NCBI RefSeq assembly: GCF_021018805.1
Contig: NC_086248.1
Coordinates: 25,862,922 to 25,926,921 of the forward strand
DNA from: Prinia subflava
Lineage: Eukaryota > Chordata > Aves > Passeriformes > Cisticolidae
DNA length: 64,000 nt
Direction of reading: 5' to 3'
Shown: positions 26,213 to 40,553 of the stretch, piece by piece
Layout: the number at the start of each line of letters is the position of its first letter
Position numbering within the stretch: the stretch's first letter is position 1
The notes under the pieces: generated by a model
What the model was told of the DNA's origin: nothing
Database searches by the model: none
The model's input: only the letters and a program-made list of their open reading frames with translations
Translations under genes and position numbers: made by a program

Positions 26213-29200
26213 ACACAAAAATATAATAGGATTAGAAGGGGGCAGAAGCAGCTTGCTATTAAATAAACAAAGAAACGTCTAGAAGATGAAAGTGTTGTTG
26301 TAAGAGGTACATTAAGAAAACTGAATTATTTTGCAAAACTAAGAACAGTGCAGTCTAGACCCTGTTGTGAGGGCAGGAAGGCCTTCCTATCCAGGCCAGG
26401 ATGCATGGGTTATTGGTTGGTACACTTACAGAGAAATTGAAGAAAAACTTCTAAATACCTTATCTGAGAGAAAGGATGGAAGAAAATCATAGCTTCAATA
26501 CTAAACTGGAAAAGATCAAAGGTTACCAAAAAAACCAAAGCTATTAGAGATGGCACTGGAAAACACACTCATGGATATCCCCACAGGGAAGAGATCAACT
26601 GAACTGGAACTTTAAATGAGCAGATAATGTGAACAGTGACACCTGGGTAGGAGACATCTCCAGGACAGAATCCAAGGCTTGATGATGGCATTTACGGGCA
26701 ACTGTGTTTTGCAGCGATCAGTTTCCTGACGAATAACAAATGGTAAAAGCTTTAATATGTATTACCACCATATACTGACATAGCACCTCACACCTACCTC
26801 CTATAGCTTGTAATCCAAGTGAGACAATGGCATCACATAACATAGGACAATTCACGAAAGGGAAAGCAAAAAGACTATGAACAAGAGCAATAAAAACAAA
26901 GTAAACATTAAAAACTTCCGTATGCAAGATCCACACTATAGGGTGCAAAAAACTGTGACTTATTATGAACATGTACATATAAAGTAAGTAGTGTGACTAT
27001 GACTTCCTCCCCTGCTCCCATGTACTATGTAGCTTAAGCAACAGGCTTCCATATAGACACTTCCTTCCAAGAAAGCACCAAATGGCTTTTGCACCCAACA
27101 GGACCACTGAGTGAGGAACCACGGAATAGATGGCAGCCAGAAAAGATGGTCAGAGGGCATGGGATATTCAACCAATTCAAACGAAGCAATACCAACAACC
27201 AAACAAATTATGTATTTCAGCCTCTAAAGAAAACTTCTTTTCTTTACTAGCAGTAATTATTCCTCAAGCACGTCTTCCCAGATTTTCTCAAAAAGGCATG
27301 TGCTGCATCATCCCTCAGTCCGATGTTCATGCAATTTACCAACACCAAAGAGTTACTTCTAAAGTACCAAACAGAAATAATAGACTTCAATATGAGTTAT
27401 ACCTCAATTCAGGCACGAGAACAACCTCAAAAGTTAACTTTGAACATCAATATCTAGGTTTGCTAATGACTAGTTACTTGTAAACTTCTGCAGTAGTAAA
27501 CAGCTGAAAGATACCCCTTAAGGAATGAACACAAATGGACATCAAAGACTCAACTTTTTCCTCTGCAGTTGTCAGGTATTTTTCTTAAAGGGATAATAAT
27601 AATGTTATGATAGCTGAGATTAGCTGGCACCTGAAAACTCTTTTTCAAAGGTCTCCAATAAATTGTTACCGTAAAATGGTACTATTTTTCTTTCAGAATA
27701 CCTCTTACAGTAAGATCATTATCTCGGCAGTACTGAGACTTGCCTCTGGACCAAACATCCCTTCCCAGTCCATGTACTTCAGGCTATAAGCATTTAAATC
27801 ATGAGAGATGGGGAAGTTATAGAATTCAGAGGTCACAAGCTTATGGCCTTTATACTACTCAGCATTCAAATGAGGGACTAAATTCCTGAGGGCCTTTTGT
27901 CAGCCAGATGAAAAAGCACCCTATAGACTACTACAGGCAATAGAGATGTCTCACAGGTTATGAGACAGTTTTACCGAAATTCACTCACTTCTCCAGAGGA
28001 AAGAAATGAATAGTCAGTTGCTATCTGGATTGAAAGCTCCAAGGACAAACACAGAAAATTTTAATTATTGAAATCATACCCACCAATATTGAATTAATGA
28101 ACAAAGATAGTGTTTAAAAAAGTATCCAAAACTTCATGTCTTGGCAAAGTGATCAGCTCAAAAACATTTTAGTCTTTCAAAATCTAAAATCACTTTGATA
28201 TCAATAGCAGCATCATGCACAAAGTGAAGCTGAAGGCTGAAGCAATACAATGCAGATACTCTCAGCAGATTCAGAGTTAAGGGAACTTGCTTTTACTAAC
28301 CAGTATTGTTATGCAGCAAAACTTTTTAAGTTTTAAACCATAATAGAACAATTTTCCAACGTAGGGATAGGATAACACTGTAAATACTATTTTGTTAAGA
28401 TTTGGGAAAGGTTTTGATGTTGTCCTCTGTCTCTGTTGTCCCTGTTGGCAGAAATCCCAGAAGCCACCTGTGCAATAGAATTAGGAGTCAAGAATGTATT
28501 TTTGGAGTGCACTGAAAAAAATGTATCATTTTCAATCAAGTAGAAAAAAAAAAAAAACCAAAAACTTGCCCCAAATACCTAATTTACTTCCTCTCATTCA
28601 CACATCCATGAAACATTTATGTTTGAGCTCAGGAAAGCAACATAATACTCTAAAAGCAAAACCTCACAATATTAAAGTACAGTTCAATCTATTTTCCCCA
28701 GCAAACTGTATAGTTCACTAGCAAAGTATGATATGCCACTTTAAAAGTACAGCTTAAATTTACCTGTTGCTATTCTTACTTTAAAAAGAACAAACACTTC
28801 TGTTAAATACTGCAATGTTAAAAATGCAAAACAGTTCAAACATTTGAATTCAAACAGAAAATTAGCTTTGGCATAGGTGGAAATCACTCTTAATGGTGTG
28901 ACTGAAATTAACCATTTTGCTCTGCATTGCCCTTTTTCTTTAAAAATACAGTACTGTGTAATTCTTTTCCCAGAGTATGTTCGGCCTGATCAGAATCCCC
29001 TCACAAAGCTGCTGGTTATGAAAAGAGCTCCTTGGAGCAGCAGTAGAGCATTTACTATGCTCTACTTTGGCATCTAGACTTACTTTTTGCCCCAGTCTTT
29101 CTTCATGCACAAACCGCATATACGCAGCCAAAATGTCCAATCAAATCCTTCCTCCTTAATTCCCCGAAGGGACACCTAACAAGTTTGACATAACACACAC

Positions 29201-32200
29201 TTAATAACAAGGCTTTCACTGATTTTCCTCCTCAGTTTTTGTGGCATGCTTAAGAAAAGGTTAATTTTGTTCTGTATTAGTTTTACCAGAAAGCTTCAGA
29301 TTTTCTCATCTGTGCCTTCTGTTCTGAGCTAAGCAACATCTGAACTCATTATTTTTATTTGACATTTATGATCTTCTTACATACTGTCATACTTAATTCC
29401 ACCACTACTAGACTCTGATAGAACAAAACACTTTCTATGGTGCAAGAAGACCATCAAACAATTTTGAAGTCAGTTCCTTGTCATAAAACGTCAGTGAGGT
29501 CACAGCTCCCGAAAACCATCTCCAGAAGCTTCTGACGCTTTTAATAGTTTTTATTTAACCCAAGCAAAGGAAAGCAAATATGAAGCTACTAAATTTCAGT
29601 TATATTTTTCTACCCTGTTTAAATGAAGATTGACAGTGTAGAGCTATATGAGCAATATCTAAGGATGAAGAGAGAAACTGGAATTTGAATCTAGCGCAAG
29701 ATGCTCAGGAAAAAAAACCCAAACCTGTTTGAAGGCTAAATACTAGGTTTCAATGAAACAGACTAAATTTGACACATGAATAAATCCATCCACTTGGGAC
29801 TGTAGCTGGAAGACAGTGCTCTATAAAGAAGCCAAATCTCACATTGGAAGAGTTTGGAAGCTAAATAAAAAGATCATGGAACTCAAATGCTGCAGCTAAC
29901 AACAACCCAAGGAACATTACACTCATTAGTATATCCCAGGAAGATCTACTTTTATAGGGCTGAAGATAATAACATTTAGATCAGCTACACAGATCCCCAG
30001 TGATTTGGAATATTTCTCAAAAGAGTCAGAGAGCTGAGTTAAGAAACAAATGCAGGATGTTCAAATGCAGGAGAAAGATTAACACAATAAATTGAACAGA
30101 GTGCACTGTAAGAAAAAGGTAACTAGTTTGTGTGTCCCATAAGACAAATTGAAAGATAGCCAAGTGCCTTGGGATAGTGAACAGTGTAACAAAATCCCAT
30201 CCCACCCAGACATCTAAAGCAACCAGTGGAGACTACTCCTGTCTAAACTACACAACAAGCAACTCCAAATACGGAGTAAAAAGAAAAGAAATTATTTAGT
30301 AAAACAATCTCCATTTTCTAAGCATTCTGGAATAAACATGACAAAAACGGCCACATGACATCTTGGAGAGTACTGAAACTGCCCACCTGCAGCAGTTGAA
30401 AAGCCAACAGCTTTTGTATTTTAAGTGTAAAGAAAACAAAATGCCACCATTTGTTAATAGGATTCAATAAGAGAGACACAAATATCAAAGTAGGTGCTCT
30501 CATCTGAGGTACAAGTGACCAGAAAACAGTATAGAAAGATCTGGCAGTCACAATTCCTCAGAATTTGACAAAAAACAGAGTTGAACAAAATCCATAAAAA
30601 ACATGGTTGCACATAAAACAGGAATTCCTATTGCCAGTGTTGCTAAGGAGAAGAACTATTGTCTAAAGATGGCTGGCAGAATAAATTTTCACTTGCTAAG
30701 GTAAAACATGAAGGCCAAACACTTTATGGACTCTGGGCAAAACCCTTGGTAGAAAAAAAATTTTTGTTGCCAAGATTGGAATTTGTAAAAAAAATATGCT
30801 AAAAGGCATGACTGTGACTGCGGATTATGAAACATCCATTAAAATTTATCCAAGTAATATTTATATTGAGGAAACCACTAAGGCTTGTAGCTCATGTCAA
30901 AAATAAAATCAAACAGAAGGAAAATTCATCATTGTGATAAGAAAAATCATGTCTCTGGAATGCTGTGGGCAAGATTTTTATTATGTTAGTTGGGAAGATG
31001 GGAAAGGGGCAAGAGAAACCAAACCATAAAGCTATAAGACTTTGTGTTTGGTTGGTTTTTTTCCTTGATGAGTGTTCTCTCCCTTTCATAAAATAACCTA
31101 TTGAGAAGATGCTATGTCTAATACAATCCTGCATATCAATTTTATTAGTTTATTAATCTGCTGTATATAAGATGTTCTGTAGTAGCCCACAGTTCAGTGG
31201 TTTTTTGATATACATAGAAGTATGGCTTAATATGGATTTTAAATACTTTTAAATATCCCCAACTTTAAAAATGTGAAAAAATAATATAAAAATAGAATTA
31301 TGCCTTAAAATTGTTCTGGAGTTTGATTCTGAACCACTGTTAGAGAACAGTACAAATCATGAACAAAATGTCAACGAAAATCACATTGCCAGAAACTAAT
31401 GCAGGAATTCCCCCCCTCAGATATTAACTTATATAAGGAAAGTGACCAAATTTATTTTTTAAAAAGTGACCACCAAAATCTGACTGGAAATGCCAGATGT
31501 ACTCAGTATTTCATTGAAGTCAAACTGGTGAAGTCCATCCTTGAGCCTCAGCTCTGGCCTTCATCCAGCTGTATGCTGGGTCAAGCCTACAGCACAGCAA
31601 TGCCTCTCTCCATGAAGAACGCTGGTTTTCCTGAGAAACTGAAGCATGGCAGAGGGCAGAGAGTAGCACTATACTCCAAGAAGGGGGCTGCCCTGTACAA
31701 GCAGGGGAAATCAGGCTGTGGTGCTCACCCTGGACTACACCTGCCTTACAAACAAGATGCAAGCAGCACATATCTACAAGACAATGCAGCAAACTGGAAG
31801 ACAAACATTTCATCTCAAATTTCATTTAGGTCACACATTTCGTGCTTCTGACAGCTACAATAGAGTCTGCTGCAGGGGTAATAACCTTATAATATCTTGT
31901 ATGGCATTGTATCTTTTCCTAATTTGCACTTCACTTTTTTATTTTAAACCAGTGTATGGATCTGAATTACCCTTTACTGAGTAGCTCCACAAGTGCTAAA
32001 GCTGTCCAGAAATGCCTTCCAATAAATAAATTGTAACATAGCTTTCCACTGTCTTACAGAATGTTTTTATATATATTTAAATCATATCTTTATCAGGATG
32101 GGAAACTTAATTTAAACTTAAATGACCCAATTTGAGTCATTCCAATTGTTGTCTTTTACCATGAAAGCCAGCAAGATGCAAAATCCAACATTATAGCAAA

Positions 32201-33139
32201 CCAATTTTACCTTAAAATTGTTAGTCAAAACTACCTTTTAACTCCACTACTTCATGCAATCCTTTTTACTGTTTTTTCTTCCAAGTTGTTTTTATCATCT
32301 CCAAACATTTTGTTTCAGTTCATGGATATCACAGCAGTGAGTTTACAAAACACAGGACAGTTGGCTGCATACTGGTGCTCACATCACTGTGAGTGCTGCC
32401 GCTCTTTCATCTCCTGCAGTCTCCACAACTGAACGCTTTCTCAGTATAATCCTGGCACATCTGAACTATCTGCTGTGCAATCCCATAAGGCTGAATAAAG
32501 TGTCCACCATAATCATCTCATCTTTGGCCTGAGAACTTAGTGAGCTGTAGCTGATATAAATGAAAGTCCAAGTTTACAGCTCCTAACACTAGTACACTCT
32601 ATTCCAAAGCTTGAAGACTATTACGAGAAGAAAGAAGGGAATTCCATATCTAAAATTTCAATCTGTTCAGTCTTACAATCCTCCTACCTTTTAAAATAAA
32701 AAGTGTAAGTAAACTATTAACTAGCTAACCACAGCTCCAAAAGGACTGCAAATGTTGCTATCATGGAAGATCTCAGTTGTTCAGAGAATCACTGTAACAC
32801 AGATTGTTGTGTTTATTTACTGGATAATTTAACGCATATATATATGAATGGCAGAAACCTACACAGTCCCTCTGAACACATGAAATACAATAGTATAGAA
32901 ACTATGTCATTCTTAACAAAACCTTTTCAGAAAGAGTTGAATTTCATTTTATTTTTTTAAATAAACTAACAGCATTTTCAAATACTTATTATACTACTTT
33001 TATCTACCCATTTTAACTGAATAAAAATTAACTAAAAGCTTCCAGAAGTCCTCACTTAATGTTCAACATTTTGTGCTTTCACAAGTTGCTTAGAACTGAA
33101 GTAACTAAATATTTTTCACCTGTTAAATTGGTATGTTCT

Positions 33140-33300
33140 TCACTTATTTCATCTTCTTCTCTATATCTATGCCTCTATTGCTACTTCCTTTTCCACTTCC
33201 CCTACAATCTTCCCATTATTTTTTCCTCAATTTGATATCTTTCCTCATTTTCTCTTCCCTTTTCCCCATTCTTCCTTCTCTCTAACTCCTTTTTCACCAT
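33140..33300. repeat. Pyrimidine-rich tract
   Basis: About 160 bp dominated by C and T on the plus strand (CTTCC, TTTTCC, TCTTCT), without a regular unit. Confidence 0.6.
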
Positions 33301-36300
33301 GAAAAAATACCCCAACCTTTAAATAAAGGCTGTGAGAAGGGACAGATTGAAATTTCAAGAATCAGAAAGTTGCAGGCAAAGTTCATAGCAGCTTCTAATT
33401 ATTCTTTATTTGTCTCCAAATCAGGCCATCTTAAGTGTTTGGATGAATGCAGAATCCCATCAAGTTCCTGCTTTATGTCAAAACCAAGCTGCTCCATTTC
33501 CACCTTATGCTGAAAACATCTCCCACTTCCACCACAAGAAGCACTTGGATAGCTTACAGTACAAACATTCCTTTAAAAAGGCATTATATCAAAATATTTC
33601 TAGCAAAAACTTAGTCCTCTCTTCCCCCTTGCATCTGACATATCATTCCAGATTATTCATACACTTTGGAGCAGCAAGAGACTTTTTGTGCTGAACAGAT
33701 GGTTTGTGTGTTCTAACAAGCTGGTACTGCATGAACATCTTTTTGTCATGCACAACTCAACATAAACTACTGTATATCCTGCTTACCTCGCAGCTTAGTC
33801 TTCAGAAAAATAAATGTAACAAAGTAGGTAACATGAACACCTGTTTTCCCACATTCACTGCTGACCTGGGATCCCTTTGACACTGATGAGTAAAACCTTT
33901 CTTTGCAGATTTATGCACAACCTGATCTCTTGGTGTTTGCACTAAACCATTTGCAGCAAGTAAAGCACAAACCAACCACTGCTGTAACAGGAGCAACAGC
34001 ATCTGGACAACCCCTAACACATCAAATGGAACCAGGGCATTCTGCAATATTGTATTTACAAAGACAGAATGATCTTTTTAAACAGGAGTGTAGGATCAGA
34101 AAAAGGAGTCCATGCAATATAAGAACTGAGTGTGGTGGATTACCCACCAAGGGCTTTTGAGCATAGTAATAAATCAATATAATTCATTTATTTATCCAGA
34201 TTTGCAGGTATGAGAGGATGTTATTTCAAATTTTACAATGAGCTAAATCCTACTACTTTGCACACACGTATTAGTGAACTAATTGCAAATCTGTACCTGT
34301 GCAAAAGTTTAAGCTATTAGATACCAATACACCAATACAGCCCTATGGAGACACCAGGATCATAAGCATCATTTACCAAAACTAATTCTCCATCTTCTTG
34401 TTGAACAGCTATCTGAAGACAGGAAGGAGAAAAGTCTCCTGGAATTTATTTCATCAGTCCTTAATTTGCCCTTCAAACAACAAAACAAGAGACAGTAAGT
34501 CACTTAAATTTGGTGCTGCTCCTTTCAGAAGAACTGGAGAAAAACCAGTTTAAATTAAAATGGGAAACTCAGGGAACCAGCTCCATAGCTGCAGCAAATC
34601 AGTGTAATCCTAAGTATTTAGGAAGAACAATGTCTCAATCCTTCCCCACGCAGCACACTCTGACCTCAGAGCAACCCCTGATAACACCAAAATGTTCTTT
34701 CCACAATCTCAAAAAAGATAAAATGCAACAAACAAGTTTGCTTAGAAATATTTAGAAAAATCAGCAATATAAGCCTACATTAGCAGAAACACGGAGACAA
34801 TAATTTACACTGTGAGATGTATTTAACTCAATTTTTCAATACTGAAAAGCCATTTTAAAACACAAGCACACGGTCCCTGATTTGATGGCAAGTTCTCTAA
34901 CTTCAAGCATTTGAAAGGGAGCTTTGAAACATGTACTTAAATCCCAGAGAACATTAAACTAAGGGATTTGTTTTCTTCCTCCAGTGCTCAAACCTCTTAG
35001 GAAAACTGTTTTTCCTTGATTTGCAGTGCTGCTCTTTGGAAGTTGACTGATTATGAGCCAGGGGTTTTGATTCCTACTTTTGCTTTTGCTGAAGACACAC
35101 CTGCCTTTACCAGTTAGCAAAGCTAAAATGCTTCTACTACAAAACAAATAGACATTTTTTCCAGCTCCAAAGCACAGCAAAAAGGAGAAAGGCAGATTTT
35201 GATAAATCTCTTACAGACTAGCACATAGTATTATTTTTCTAATAATTACATTGATAGCCAGAATTCAAAGTATTTTATGAATCAAAAGCTTTTGACTTTT
35301 TTTACATCTTTCAGTATAACCCTTACAACACCAGACAGACGCTAGAATATCTGATGAGCACTCCAGCAGGTGCACAGAAATTCTAAAACAGCAGTGACCC
35401 ACCCTATCTTTCAGCCTTTGCATCATGCTAACCCAAGAACAATAAACAGAACTGCCCAGTGCAAACAGAGCATTTGAAGTTTTTGAGATATCTTTGGTTA
35501 TATCATATGCAGCCATATATGATCATCAAAACTCTGTTCCATCTTAATTAAGTGCGGATAATCTTCAATATTGCCATATTAGCATTATGAGAAGTTTTGT
35601 TTGATGATTTTTTCAGTATTCAAACTAAAAAATTCCTTTTCAACAGCAGAGGTTGTGAAATCAGGAACAGGCATTATTTCAGGAAGGGTTTTTTTTTTTG
35701 GTGGGGGTGGAAGGTGGAGGTTTTTAATCTGCTGAAAGTCTTAAATAGTTCTTCTAGGTTTTATTAGTTCCAGCTCTTTTTAGGATAAGGAAAATAGCTG
35801 TACTCATTTTCAGCAGGACTCTAATTAAAATATGACAGGATTTACAGAGGACTGTAATAACCAGGATTATTTTTGCCAGCAAATTTTTAAAAGAATAATT
35901 TTGTTCTTAAATTAATAAGAATACTACACATTTCTTATGAAGCTCTTTTCACATCAAGATCTCAAAGATTAGAATGAAATTTAGCATCAGTCTCCATCTT
36001 ACAGATGGGAGTTTTAGAATGTATTCATTGAAGATATGTAGTACAAGCCAAAACTCCATGTACTATGCACATCAGATCTTTACATGAGTATTAAGGTTTT
36101 CCATTTTTCTGGTCAGACTGCACAATCTTATTTTTTTATACAGCCAAAGATTAAACTGCAGCATCAGTAAAGCTGTATACTTTACACACCTGATTTTAAA
36201 AACTGTCTGCTTCCTTGCTTATTCTGATGTAGTGCACTGATACCCATTAAAGGACTGAAAAATGCAAGGTGAAGAAAAAGATGAATGCACACCTTCTTCA

Positions 36301-39233
36301 AAATGCCTAGCAGGATACACCTGCAAAACAGATTTTTTTTTCCTATTGTGTATGCTTTAACACCTCAAATCCTGATGAAAACACTCTTTCTATTATTTAT
36401 TCTCAAAATATTTTAAAGAAAACTGCATACTCTAAGGTCAGCTGTGACAAAACTCAATTTTCCTCCACATTCAGCAGTTTGCTGGAGAAAAGAGATTTAA
36501 TTGAAGCAGTTAAAACCAGCTTATTTTTGAAAAGGCCCTCTAACCCTGAACTGAGTGCCAGGTGACTGCAGTGAACGTGCCAATCCAGAAAACAACTATT
36601 TTATATGAGCAGCATGTGTAGCCTACAGTACAGCTACAAGGCACAGAAAGGTGTAACATATTCCCATTTTAATAAACCTTGCAGAGGAACTACCAAACAG
36701 CAGCTACATTTATGCCTTCTAAAACATATCATACTTGGAGCTTGAAACCTGCGTCCCTGTGTCATGGAGGAAGTGTTTCATGGCACTGCTTGGGTGGGTT
36801 AGGCAGATGTTTAGCCTATATTGGAAGACTCGTGTACAGGTCACTGTCATATCAAATTTTATAGACTACGAAATAGCCCAGCATGCTCCAGCAAATCTCG
36901 TTGTCGGTATGCACTGTCTGCATATTGCCTAAATGAGAGAAGTATACATTCAGTGAAGAAGAAATTGATGTATCTGCTGGACCCAACTAGCGCTTTTCCA
37001 GAAGGTGCCAGGATATGAAACTCTATTTTGGCATGTGGAGCCCAATCATGCCACCTCCTGGTTGGGAATGGCCACTCTATTCTACACATTACACAGGTGT
37101 TCAATGCTTAGGAAGTTAACAGTTGACTGGAATTTTCTACTCTGCTATTCAGGGTACTCTGCCTTCTCTTGGTACTAACTGCAAATACTACCAGTTTGCC
37201 AAATTCTTGAATTTTAAAATGCTTACTTAGAGGTAAAGAGGAAGAGAGATGGACAGTTACAGCAACTGCACCCTGAATGCATTCACCAAGGAGACTAAAT
37301 ATGACATAAATTTACTAAAATAATTCCTAGGACAAGTAAAAAATATTGCTCGCCTTCAAGGAAAACATTCACTTGGCCAAAAACCAGCACTTTGTTGATG
37401 AGGCTCTGGGCATCCAGATAAACCTCAGCAAATGCCTTTGACCTTCCCTTAAACAGTAGGTACTACATTGTGCTATTTGCACTGAATTGCACCTTTAGCA
37501 GCTCCACCAATTCAAACAGCACTATTTAAAGAGTAAAGCACCTTTTCTTTTAAACCAGGGTATCAGAATCTAACCTTCCATTACTGCGCTTATATTGCTG
37601 CCTCTTTGCAAAACAATTTACTGTGTTTCAAAGTAGAGGTTTTCTAAGATCACAGATCAAATGGTCCTAAGCTGCTTCAGATGTCTGAAAGAATTTTATT
37701 ATTTTAATTTTTTAAAATCACATCTATAATTTCTTTTTTCTCTCCTCTGAAGAAAGTCTGCTTTTTATGACTAAAAAGCTGGGGTCAATATAACATAACA
37801 TTTGCTTTGTTATACTCAAATATTTTTTAATATTTTGTTTTCTGTAAATCTGGTTTTCACATGGGATTCATCTGCATTACATTCTGCAAGGCAAAAGCAT
37901 GTCCTATTGGCTATACCAGTCAATAAATCATATTTGTATTACAAGGACGGCCAGATAGCCCACTAATGGCAACAGAAAAATTCCCATTAACTTGAGTCAG
38001 CTTTGAACCAAGTCCGTAATGCCTAGCACATCACTACTTTATAGAAATTGTAAGTATCTTGTATTCATCTAGAGTTTGCACTTTTTATTGAAAAGGCTCC
38101 AAATGATCAATACAAATCCAGTTTCTAATGAAACCAAGGTACCTAAAATACACGCTCTGAATATTAGCATGTTTCCTGAGTCAATCTACCGGGAATTTAC
38201 AGTGCATTTCTTGAGACAGCAAAGCAAACAATGATTAATATCAACTATTTTGTGAATACAGATGTCTTCTCAGCTGATATAAACATCAGGAATAAAAGAG
38301 ACAATAAGCAGAATAGTGACCACTCACAGATTAATATTAATGTATGAATTTACATTAACATTTTACATTAATCTTCTTTTAGTCCAAAGGTTTGTTGAAA
38401 CAAGTGAACTCATAAATTTGGAAGCATATTTCCATAAGCAGTTTTCAATGAAAAAATTTATAAAAATTAAAAAGTATCAGAGGCTTGGTTTTAGCAGGTC
38501 ACAGGCTTGATCAACAGCCTTTCAGGACTAGGGCTAAGGATATGATTGTCATATTCTATATTTCCCAGACAAATAATTTTCAGATAACAACCTTATTATT
38601 TTCCCAGGTTTTTAACAGAAACACACACTCCTGAACTAAAGTCGCATTCCTATATGAAAAGAAAATCAATCTGCAATAATCCAAAGAAACTCCAAACTTA
38701 CATATGACAGTGTATTAGCTGAAATCCTGAATATAAGAGAGAATAAACTTGCATTATGTCAACAGTTTTCTACCAGCTAGAACTACTACTGCATGCTTGT
38801 ATGAGAGACCCTACTAATGCTCACTAAGTGCAAAGGCTAATCTTTTGAATAACCATGTGCCATCCTACAAGAAGCCTGTATGGGGATGATAGCTGAGCTA
38901 TATGAATCTAATTTACACAACTTGGAGGTTTGACGAACTCTGCTATGCCACATGGAATGATCTAGGGACTTAAGATTAAAATTAAAGGCCTGATTCTCAT
39001 TGCCTTCAGAATGCCAGCTGAAATTCCGAGGTCAATTGCACTGTCATTATAGAGAGAGAAATTAGCTACCTCATTACCCTAGTAATGCTGATATTTCCAT
39101 GGGGAGTGATGCTCTTACTTTGGCCAGCTCTTTCCAATACGTCTTTTTCCTTTATGTTTATATTACAAAACACAAAGCTGGCTTTAAGAATACACTACGC
39201 AAGATATTCCAAAGCCGCACATATAAAAGTAAA

Positions 39234-39258
39234 CACACACACACATATACACACACAT
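39234..39258. repeat. (CA)n microsatellite
   Basis: CACACACACACACATATACACACACA-type dinucleotide repeat. Confidence 0.85.
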
Positions 39259-40522
39259 AGATAATTTGCTTGACCCCAAAAAGTACATAGACAATTAGCC
39301 TATTAAATGGATTACTGATATACAACCAGTTTTGAACTTCCACACAGTTCCAGCTGGTTGTATCTTTCTCTGTCATTCACACCTTCACAGCTCAAGTGAC
39401 ATACTTATTTTTATATTCATAATCATAGACATCTTACACAAAACAATAAATATTTACAAACATGCAAAAGTAACACATGTAAGCAGCTGGTAGCTTTCAT
39501 GGTAGGGAGCAGCACTAGAACTAGAGCAGAGCTCTAGAGTGTGCTTCAGTATAAGCACAAGACGGGTACAAAAGGTACTGCTCGAGAACATACTCTTCAC
39601 TTTTGACATTTCTTATCTAACCAAGCATTACCTGAGTTCATACATTTATTAGGAGATCTCCTCACTAAAAGCAGAACAATCTTACCTGAGACAATAGCTA
39701 ATGGTAACCAGTATACAACAAAAGCGTTTAAAACTATACACGAAACAGGCACACTTCCAGCTCTTATAACAGCCTAGTACACAAAACAGTTCCCGTGATA
39801 TGGAAAAGCCCTTTCCAATAGATGGAGATTAGCTCATTCTTTAGAGTTCAACTACCTATTACAATTTAAAAGTATTTAATTTTCATAACTGAATGGATTA
39901 TATTCTCAGAATAAGTATCTTCAATGCATTTTGCAAAAAGTTTGAAAAAACTTAAGCTGAGGCAAATATCACCAGCCACTCACAAGTCTTTCCAGTAGAT
40001 GACTTACCAATGACTTTTCCATTTCTAACAGTGCAACAGTCAAGCAGGATCTACTTCTACATGAAGAAGAAACGGGTTATAACCCATGGGGAAATCAAGT
40101 ATCTTCTGATTAAGGCACTCAATTAGCCATTTAGAGACTAGGTTCATTGTCAGAATCCACAACAGATTCCCTCAGTGATTTTTAAAGAAATTGGGTTTTC
40201 TCTCCACACCTTGTATTGAAATAGCACTAGTACCTTTTCCCTTATCCTTCTTTACGTTGGTTGGTAAGTACGCAAATACTCTGTCAAAGGAAATGTCACT
40301 TTTCTGGGGATTTCACTAGACCCCGGTAAGGACTACAGTAAGTGATTTCTAGTCATCTCTTAATGGTGAGGGCTAAATAGCTACTGATTCAAGTACACAT
40401 CTGACACAGGTCAACCTGAAGGACACAGACCTACATATTGAAAACATAAGCAATTTCTTGGTTTTAATATTGGGTTGTGTACACCAAAACACACAACCAA
40501 AAAAATATATATACAACAGAAT

Positions 40523-40553
40523 CAAACAAACAAACAAACAAAAAAAAAAAAAA
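40523..40553. repeat. (CAAA)n followed by an A run
   Basis: Four CAAA units then about 15 A. Confidence 0.85.

Noticed and set aside
31399..31851. 150-codon plus-strand open frame, the longest outside the GC-rich and repeat regions
   Set aside because: No recognisable domain, no splice or promoter context, and overlapping frames of similar length on the other strand; most likely chance.
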